A stretch of 64,000 bases of DNA from Bacteroidales bacterium (GTDB taxonomy: Bacteria > Bacteroidota > Bacteroidia > Bacteroidales > UBA7332), in the NCBI GenBank assembly GCA_028687995.1, contig JAQTZA010000002.1, positions 248,001-312,000 of the forward strand, read 5' to 3'. This document shows, piece after piece, positions 53,201 through 59,431 of this stretch (position 1 is its first letter; the number at the start of each line of letters is the position of its first letter). The notes beneath the pieces are model-generated. The model was not told where the DNA came from, did no database searches, and saw nothing but the letters and a program-made list of their open reading frames with translations. Both the position numbers and the translations under genes were made by a program.

Positions 53201-53519
53201 GTTGTATCATTATACTTCTGAAGATCCCTCAACTTGGACGACATTAGGAAAGGAGACTTGGAGTGATAAAAGAGTTTGGTTAACACCTGATGGAGAAATG
53301 AGTAGTTCTGAAGCATTGAGTAAACTTGCTATTAAACAATCTCCAAATTGGAGAGTTGAGATTTCAACTTCGGATCCAAGTTTTGATGCTTCTAAAGTTA
53401 TGTATGTTCAAAAAGTTGAGCCTCTTAATTTACAACCAGGAGGGGGTATTGAAGTTGTTTATAAGGGTCCTCTTGATTTAAATTCGACAAGAGTCAAAAT
53501 AACAAGATTACACGAGTAA
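47280..53519 (+). CDS. SpvB/FG-GAP/Rhs polymorphic toxin with C-terminal ART-like tip
   Basis: A 2079-residue secreted protein with a signal peptide (to about residue 24, ending LFAQ). Order: an SpvB-type N-terminal domain ([21 protein letters not shown]), FG-GAP/VCBS repeats ([45 protein letters not shown]), YD repeats from about residue 900, and the Rhs core ([25 protein letters not shown]...[18 protein letters not shown]), ending near residue 1780. A Gly/Ala-rich membrane-active segment (1790-1930) and a variable tip follow. The tip opens [12 protein letters not shown] (1975-) and contains [15 protein letters not shown]; a HYT motif of this kind suggests an ADP-ribosyltransferase-like (ART-HYD1-type) toxin, which is inference. 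The next gene is 2 bp away and is the likely immunity gene. Confidence 0.85.
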   Translation: [2079 protein letters not shown]

Positions 53520-53521
53520 TT

Positions 53522-54280
53522 ATGAATGAGACTGAAATAAAAAATAAAATTGGTGTATTTATAAATAGTTACACTAATTCCAAAGATGGTGGAAATTCTT
53601 TTGTAATTAATATAGCTAAAGAATTTAATAGTTATAAAGCGAAGGATAGAAAAAAAGTAATACATTTTTTGATTAATGAATTGCAGAAGCAGGATTATGA
53701 AGAGATAAATCTTGTTTGGATTGATGTATTAGGAGAAATGCGAGCCTTCGAATCTGCAATATATATATATGCGCTTTATAATAACTTTCTTATAGGCAAA
53801 GATGATTTTGATTGGGAGAAATATATAGTTCGTATTCTTCTGATATTACGTTATAAAGAGGCCGATGAGTTATATATTAGACATTTTGAAAATCATAAAA
53901 ATGCTATGGGCAATAATGGATATCTATTCTTTTTAGGAGTTCTATATTGTAGGGCAAATAAAAATAGAGGAATAGATATTCTTGCAGATTATTTTTGTAA
54001 GCATCTAGTGCTTCCCGATATAGAAATGATTCATTTTTTTGAAAATCGTATGGGCTTTCTAATTCAAAATTTAATTGAAATTTCAACTGAATACATTATT
54101 GATTTGATCAGAAAAACTGCCAGTAAAAATCAGATTGTTGGATATCGGTTAAAAAGCATTATTGTTTCTTATCTTCAATCAAATAATATTTCTCCAGATC
54201 AAGTAGCGAAAATGGAAGTAATCGCAGATATTGTAGCAAAAATTGACATCATACCCCCGGTTCGGCGTAGCGAGCAATAA
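53522..54280 (+). CDS. Probable immunity protein for the Rhs tip (helical, unknown family)
   Basis: A 252-residue all-helical protein starting 2 bp after the Rhs stop, with no signal peptide. HEAT-like character is suggested by the repeated amphipathic helices (KKVIHFLINELQKQDYEEINLVWIDVLGEM; YIVRILLILRYKEADELYIRHF). The position directly after a variable toxin tip is the standard place for its cognate immunity gene. The last ten residues (IIPPVRRSEQ) come from a GC-richer segment (54250-54310) that looks like inserted or recombined sequence, so the original C-terminus may have been replaced. Confidence 0.6.
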   Translation: MNETEIKNKIGVFINSYTNSKDGGNSFVINIAKEFNSYKAKDRKKVIHFLINELQKQDYEEINLVWIDVLGEMRAFESAIYIYALYNNFLIGKDDFDWEKYIVRILLILRYKEADELYIRHFENHKNAMGNNGYLFFLGVLYCRANKNRGIDILADYFCKHLVLPDIEMIHFFENRMGFLIQNLIEISTEYIIDLIRKTASKNQIVGYRLKSIIVSYLQSNNISPDQVAKMEVIADIVAKIDIIPPVRRSEQ

Positions 54281-54317
54281 ACCATAGCGCAGTCGTTGAG
54301 CGAGGGCTCTGTCCCCA

Positions 54318-54545
54318 GTGGATCCTATAGCTAATCAAGAAGTGCGAGTCTCAATTGTTGAAGGGGATTATAAGCTTGATTTCAGGGTCGAAACCCATAA
54401 TAGAGTTCAAAATATATTTAAGGACTTGAGTTTGAATAAGGATGATTATGTTAGGCACGCAAACATCCAATTTTATCAGCGAATCGAGGGGACGTGGAGA
54501 GAAATAAATGTACCAGGAACAAATCAGCAGAACTATCATATATAA
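54318..54545 (+). pseudogene. Orphan Rhs toxin-tip fragment A
   Basis: An open segment of 75 codons (DPIANQEVRVSIVEGDYKLDFRVETH...HANIQFYQRIEGTWREINVP, ending NQQNYHI) with no start signal and no upstream Rhs core in frame. The composition and the way it ends look like the C-terminal end of an Rhs/CDI-type toxin tip. I interpret it as a displaced old tip left behind after tip exchange. The GC-rich stretch just before it (54255-54315) marks the break point. Confidence 0.5.
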
Positions 54546-54556
54546 TAAATAAAGAT

Positions 54557-55015
54557 ATGAATGACCCGTATTACAAAGAGCATACAATGTCACATTTTTT
54601 ACTCTCAATTTTCCGAAAAGTGCCCTAAAAAAGCACTTGGTATATCTGCGATTTTATGCAGGATATTTGGTCTGATTTTCCTGATATCGATGGCCTTAAG
54701 AATTTTTATGTGAAAGATAATAAGTATGACAGCAGCAATAGTTTGATAATTGGAATAGAAATTAATGAAGAATTTATAGAATGGTTTGGATATTTTATAG
54801 AAAAAAATCATCTGTCTTGGTGTTATTGGTATCGGCATTTTGTTTCTAATAAAGAAACGGTTTATTTTGTTGCATTGGAATCGAATAACTTAGTTTTATT
54901 GGATGAGTTGAATTTTACTGAAGCAGAGATAAATGGAATATCCGCTTTAGATAATTATATAAGCGTTGAAACAAATCTAGAGAGTTGTTTTTATCCGCCT
55001 TCCCTTCGGAGGTAA
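54557..55015 (+). pseudogene. Orphan immunity gene with one in-frame stop
   Basis: From ATG 54557 the frame reads MNDPYYKEHTMSHFLLSIFRKVP, then TAA (54626-54628), then continues open in the same frame for 128 further codons (KSTWYICDFMQDIWSDFPDIDGL...IGIEINEEFIEWFGYFIEKNH...). The protein could also start at the internal ATG 54656 (119 residues), in which case it may be intact. The tail (CFYPPSLRR) comes from a GC-rich junction sequence. Following an orphan tip, it is probably the matching immunity gene. No family was recognised. Confidence 0.5.
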
Positions 55016-55020
55016 TTTCC

Positions 55021-55079
55021 CCTCAACTTGGACGACATTAGGAAAGGAGACTTGGGATGATAAAAGAGTTTGGTTAACA
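55021..55079 (+). repeat. Copied piece of the Rhs toxin tip
   Basis: The 59 bases match 53227-53285 of the active Rhs tip with two adjacent mismatches (57 of 59). In the intact gene this encodes [19 protein letters not shown]. Here it is cut off on both sides and runs directly into a partial Rhs core at 55081, showing recombination between the active gene and the orphan modules. Confidence 0.85.
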
Positions 55080-55080
55080 G

Positions 55081-56146
55081 GATACTCGTACCAAATGGAT
55101 TGTTAGTCGTGGATATACTGGACACGAGCATATCGATGCCTTTGGCATAATCAATATGAATGGTCGAGTGTATGACCCATTGACCTCAATGTTCCTATCA
55201 CCCGACCCGTATGTGCAAGCACCAGACAATTGGCTCAACTACAATCGCTATGGGTATTGCTTCGGCAATCCGTTTAAATATACTGATCCGAATGGGAAAG
55301 TATTCTTTCTGCTAGTACCTATGATATACGGTGCAATAATAGGTGCATTCTCAAATGCTGCAATTATGGGCTTTACCGGTCAATTAGGCGGAGGACCGGG
55401 TAGTTTCTTTAAAGCAATGGGAGTTGGCGCATTGGCTGGCGCTGCTGGAGCAGCAGCCGGTGGGTATGTCGGCAGCATTATGAAAGTGGGAGGCTTTCTG
55501 GGTGGTGCCGCTTCCGGTGCGGCAGGCGGCGCAGCCGGTGGCTTCGTAGGCGGAGCCGGTAATGTGTGGGCTAATGGCGGAAGCTTTGGTGATGGATTGT
55601 CTGCTGGATTCAAAGGGGGATTGATTGGCGGCGTTACTGGCGGATTGATTGGCGGAATGGTTAGTGGAGTTAATGCGGTAGCGCATGATGGTAATTTTTG
55701 GGATGGTGTTGGTGCAAAATATGATATGATAGCACCAAAGAATAAAACAGATGATATAAAAACTACTAATAAAATAGAGTATAGTAATAAATCAGCCAAA
55801 GAGTTTTCAGATAGTCATTTTGGCAAAAAGATTGATGGCTTAGAGAAACTTCATGCTGACGGAACTCTTCCTGAGAATTATTCAACAGAGGAAGGAGCTG
55901 TATTTAATAAAGAAGGTGATCAAGTTTGGGGAACAACCCGTGATCTTGGCGGTCGAAACTCGAATGAATACTGTAAGAAGTCAATTGAATCAACAAGGTG
56001 CAAATTATGGACAACGGACGTCTTATGAAGGTATTACATTTTCTCCTACTGGTAAACCTGCTTACCTACCATTTGATAATAACTCATTAAGTAGGTTGCA
56101 ACAAGGATTAGTTCCAGCTACTACTGATAAATTTTTAACATTCTAA
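55081..56146 (+). pseudogene. Orphan Rhs core plus toxin tip B, frameshifted
   Basis: Starting at [17 protein letters not shown] (55081) without a start codon, the frame repeats the end of the Rhs core of the intact gene ([49 protein letters not shown]), followed by a different Gly/Ala-rich segment and a new tip (KSAKEFSDSHFGKKIDGLEKLHADGTLPENYSTEEGAVF). Near 55970 the reading frame shifts: the original frame ends at 56028 and the next frame continues QLNQQGANYGQRTSYEGITFSPTGKPAYLPF to 56146. One missing base would join them into a complete tip. The first in-frame ATG (55156) is inside the core. Confidence 0.8.
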
Positions 56147-56148
56147 CT

Positions 56149-56655
56149 ATGAAAACACTAATAGCTTTAGTTTTATTTGTTGCATCTTGTAATAGTAATG
56201 CACAGGATATTAGTTATACTGACATTTTGAAATATATTCAAGCATTTAATTATATTGTAAATGAAAGTGTCGGTCTAAACAAACGAGTAATTGTTGTTGA
56301 TACTATTGTTTTCTTAGAAAGGGCTTCCTTTTGAGAAGACCTAAAGACTCCAACGGAAAGACCAGAAGTAGCGATTAATAGGATAGATAGTATAGATAAA
56401 ACGAGACGATTTTGTCATTTCTATTCTACAAAGCTCTCGAACTCATTTAGGAGAGATACATCTGCTACATTGAACCTTTATTTCTCAAAAATATTTGATG
56501 ACAGCTTGATTGCAGAACTTGTCAACAATAAGGGATTGCACAGAGCAAGCTATAATCGCATAACCATGTTTAATACTGGATATCAATATCTATTTATATT
56601 TGATTCAAATGATCATATAAAAGGAGTTCTAAAAAAAGAAGTGAGATATAACTAA
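56149..56655 (+). pseudogene. Orphan immunity lipoprotein with one in-frame TGA
   Basis: Starts 2 bp after tip B. The product begins as a lipoprotein (MKTLIALVLFVASCNSNAQD, Cys14) and reads 61 codons to a TGA at 56332-56334. After this single stop the same frame stays open for 107 codons to 56655 (EDLKTPTERPEVAINRIDSIDKTRRFCHFYS...FNTGYQYLFIFDSNDHIKG). The whole 168-residue protein looks coherent, so a single nonsense mutation (or readthrough or a sequencing error) is the simplest reading. Placement after a tip and the periplasmic lipoprotein signal suggest immunity to a toxin acting in the periplasm or entering through it. No family recognised. Confidence 0.65.
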
Positions 56656-56740
56656 CATGGTAATGTATCAGATTTGGCGTTAGTCATACATGCCCTATAT
56701 GAATAGAATCCACCATGACGAAAGAAAGTAGTGATTTAGA

Positions 56741-59413
56741 TTACCTTTTCAGGATTACTATTTCGTCGAGAAGAGCTTGATTGGTTTCGCTGTTCATGTT
56801 TTCGTTTGCCGATTCGAAAATAATTGAGATCGTGTTTTTTCCTTTGTTGAGTTTTACACCAATGGCGTTGCTCAGTCCCCAGTTAGACCATTCTCCATCG
56901 CCACGCTGAGGCATCACGAGTGTTCCGGTGAATTGATTGTTGACTCTGAGTGTGCGAATAGCGCATTTGTTGTCGGAGTGTATGTGTCCGTTTCCATTGG
57001 CGTAGCGCACCTGAATGGTGTATTGACCCGTGGCGGCAATTTCTATAGGGATTTCTATTCCGGTATTGGTTTTTTTTCCGATTTCTACAAATCCGCCACC
57101 TGTATATCCAGTGCTCAGTCGTTCCGATTTGGGTGCAAACTCTTCGATTTGATAAGTGGTTGCGTTGCCGGTATTGTCGAGCACAATAGGTTCACTTGCA
57201 AACGAAGCTATCCCATTGTGATCGATGGCTTGAACCTGATATTCGGCTGTTGGGTTAGTTGCCGCAATCGCACATTTCGTTGTAATGGCTTCGGTCTCTC
57301 CATTTTTTATTACTCGGTATTTGATTGCATTGTCAACCTTTTTCCAATGAATAATACCTTTGCTGAGAGTTGCTAGAGGAGCTTCTGGACTAAATTTGTT
57401 GCCAACAAGATTTGTTTTTGCATCTGAATCATTAGTATTGTTGAGTGTGATGCGAATGTCGTGTTTGCCACTCAAATTGCCCGCTATTTCGGGTTTAGTC
57501 TCCACACCGTCGATTTCAAATTTCTTGATACTATTTCCGAAGCCTTCCATCGTGATGTTTAGAATTGAATTGCGGTAGTGGAAGTTCGACAAGGTGCGTT
57601 TTCCACTCAAAGTCTTGGGGATCAATGGATGGAACGTGAGCGAGTTCGCGTTAAAATTGATTCCGAATAGGAGTTTGTGAACGAGTGCGATATTGCCCGA
57701 AAGACTCCACAACATTCGGCTCGAATTGATTTGAGTTCCTGCAAAATCGCCTGTTTCTGCAACCATATTCTCTTTGTTGGTCAGAAACATCGTTGTGGTG
57801 CGATAGATAGCCGAAATCTGGTGAAGTGCAGCGCTTTCGTTTCCAACTTTGGCAGATGCTAGAGCGAAATAGGATTGTACAAACGGCCAAATGGCGTTGT
57901 TGTGGTAGGGCGGAATGTCGGGAATCTGAGGATATAGACAGGGTGCACCCCAGTTTAGAACAGGTGTGTTGGCAATAACCGATTTTGCCCTTTCTCCCTC
58001 AGCTATGCCGAACAACACACACACTGCTTCTCCCAAAGTTTCGGATTTGTCAGACAGAATCAAATGATTTCTCCCATAGCGATATTGTCCATAGTATCCT
58101 TTTCCCGGAATCCAAAGGTAAGTGTTAATTCCCTCTTTAATTTTGTTTGCGATTGCGAGGTGTTTTTCGGCTGTAGCTTCGTCGTTCATCAGCGTAGCCA
58201 TTTGCGACAGAACCATATTGGCGTTGTAGTGAATGGCGTTTGTTCCTAGATTTTCTGATTGATAGATGTCGATAGGTTGCATCCACTTCGGATAAGTTTG
58301 CTCTCTCCAGTCGAGAAACGACGATTCGCCTCTAACTAGTCCGGTTGTTGGGTCGTATGCATTCAGAATATCATCTTCGATGGAGTTTTTGATGACGATG
58401 TAGGCATATTTCAACCAATCGTAGTCGCCCGTTGCTTTGTAGAGCTCCCAAGCTGCCGTTGCCCACACAATGCGGTCGGTGGAAACAGGATACGAACCTC
58501 CTGTGCCAGTATCTTGAATGATTCTGTCGTTTTTTACTTTACGCATCAGGCTGTATTTGGTCACTTTGGGTTGCATGTGTGCCATCGACAAAATGATGCT
58601 GTAGCTGATGTCGCGAGTCCACACACCAGCCCAATCTTGTCCGGTGCGAAACGTGCTATCGGGTTCAATGGCTTTAATCATCTCTTCCAAAGAGAGATTG
58701 TAAACGGCATCCGAAATGGTGTAGTCGGATCGATACGATGGTTGAGCAGACAGATTGGTCGATAGATTCCAGAAGTTCGTTGTTGGTAGTTGCTTTTCTC
58801 TGGTGTTGAGCTTGAGTGTGATTTCGTAGATTCCATCACCATCGGCATCTTTTAGCTCCATATCTGGTTTTGCATTCAGGTTGCTGAAGTCCCAAGATAG
58901 GGGAGACGCTCCGCCTGCGATATAGACTCCTTTGAAATCGGCTTTCGATAGCTTTTCGCCGTTGAAGAGCGTATAGAATCCATCTTTGTTGAGAGCAGTA
59001 ATAACGTGCCGCATATCTAATTTGATGTTCCATGTTGTGTTGCGCGAAAGATCAATATTTTTCGCTTTTTTATCCGCAGAAATGAGCTGTTTACCGAATA
59101 CAATGGTTGTCGTACAGCTTCCATTCAGCGGATGAAGCGTAATGATGTGATTCTTGCCTGAGGGCATCTCGTTGTCGCGCGAATTGATGCTGAATTTGAC
59201 TTGAACTGTCGAGCTGTATTTGTTTGCATCGAGACTCAAATAGTTCGACGAAATTGATTTCGGTGATAGCGCTTTTGCTTTAAATTCTCTTTGAATTACA
59301 CTGTCAGGATGCACCGAGAATGCTTTCGATTTAAAAATCGGAACGTGATTGAAAGCATGAATAGACACAATCAGTGAGAAAAAAATAAGCAGAATTTGAA
59401 GGCTCTTTTGCAT
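56741..59413 (-). CDS. Secreted six-hairpin glycosidase with C-terminal CBM-like domain
   Basis: From ATG 59413 (a TTG at 59425 is also in frame) the protein has 890 residues. It has a signal peptide (QKSLQILLIFFSLIVSIHA) and an N-terminal beta-sandwich with DGDGIYEITLKL. The (alpha/alpha)6 domain of the glycogen-debranching/GH63-like superfamily shows GVWTRDISYSIILSMAHMQP, DRIVWATAAWELYKATGDYDWL, GESSFLDWREQTYPKWMQ and the ENMVAETGDFAGTQINSSRMLWS stretch. A C-terminal beta-sandwich of the CBM35/CBM6 kind follows (YQIEEFAPKSERLSTGYTGGGFVEIG, NQALLDEIVILKR). The exact substrate is uncertain; the next gene upstream is a GH94 phosphorylase 18 bp away, so it may supply its substrate. Confidence 0.7.
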   Translation of the reverse strand: MQKSLQILLIFFSLIVSIHAFNHVPIFKSKAFSVHPDSVIQREFKAKALSPKSISSNYLSLDANKYSSTVQVKFSINSRDNEMPSGKNHIITLHPLNGSCTTTIVFGKQLISADKKAKNIDLSRNTTWNIKLDMRHVITALNKDGFYTLFNGEKLSKADFKGVYIAGGASPLSWDFSNLNAKPDMELKDADGDGIYEITLKLNTREKQLPTTNFWNLSTNLSAQPSYRSDYTISDAVYNLSLEEMIKAIEPDSTFRTGQDWAGVWTRDISYSIILSMAHMQPKVTKYSLMRKVKNDRIIQDTGTGGSYPVSTDRIVWATAAWELYKATGDYDWLKYAYIVIKNSIEDDILNAYDPTTGLVRGESSFLDWREQTYPKWMQPIDIYQSENLGTNAIHYNANMVLSQMATLMNDEATAEKHLAIANKIKEGINTYLWIPGKGYYGQYRYGRNHLILSDKSETLGEAVCVLFGIAEGERAKSVIANTPVLNWGAPCLYPQIPDIPPYHNNAIWPFVQSYFALASAKVGNESAALHQISAIYRTTTMFLTNKENMVAETGDFAGTQINSSRMLWSLSGNIALVHKLLFGINFNANSLTFHPLIPKTLSGKRTLSNFHYRNSILNITMEGFGNSIKKFEIDGVETKPEIAGNLSGKHDIRITLNNTNDSDAKTNLVGNKFSPEAPLATLSKGIIHWKKVDNAIKYRVIKNGETEAITTKCAIAATNPTAEYQVQAIDHNGIASFASEPIVLDNTGNATTYQIEEFAPKSERLSTGYTGGGFVEIGKKTNTGIEIPIEIAATGQYTIQVRYANGNGHIHSDNKCAIRTLRVNNQFTGTLVMPQRGDGEWSNWGLSNAIGVKLNKGKNTISIIFESANENMNSETNQALLDEIVILKR

Positions 59414-59431
59414 ACGAATTGGCAATGATAA

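Noticed and set aside
55380-55799. Pro/Ala-rich open frame on the minus strand
   Set aside because: Antisense reading of the Gly/Ala-rich segment of orphan tip B; no independent coding evidence.
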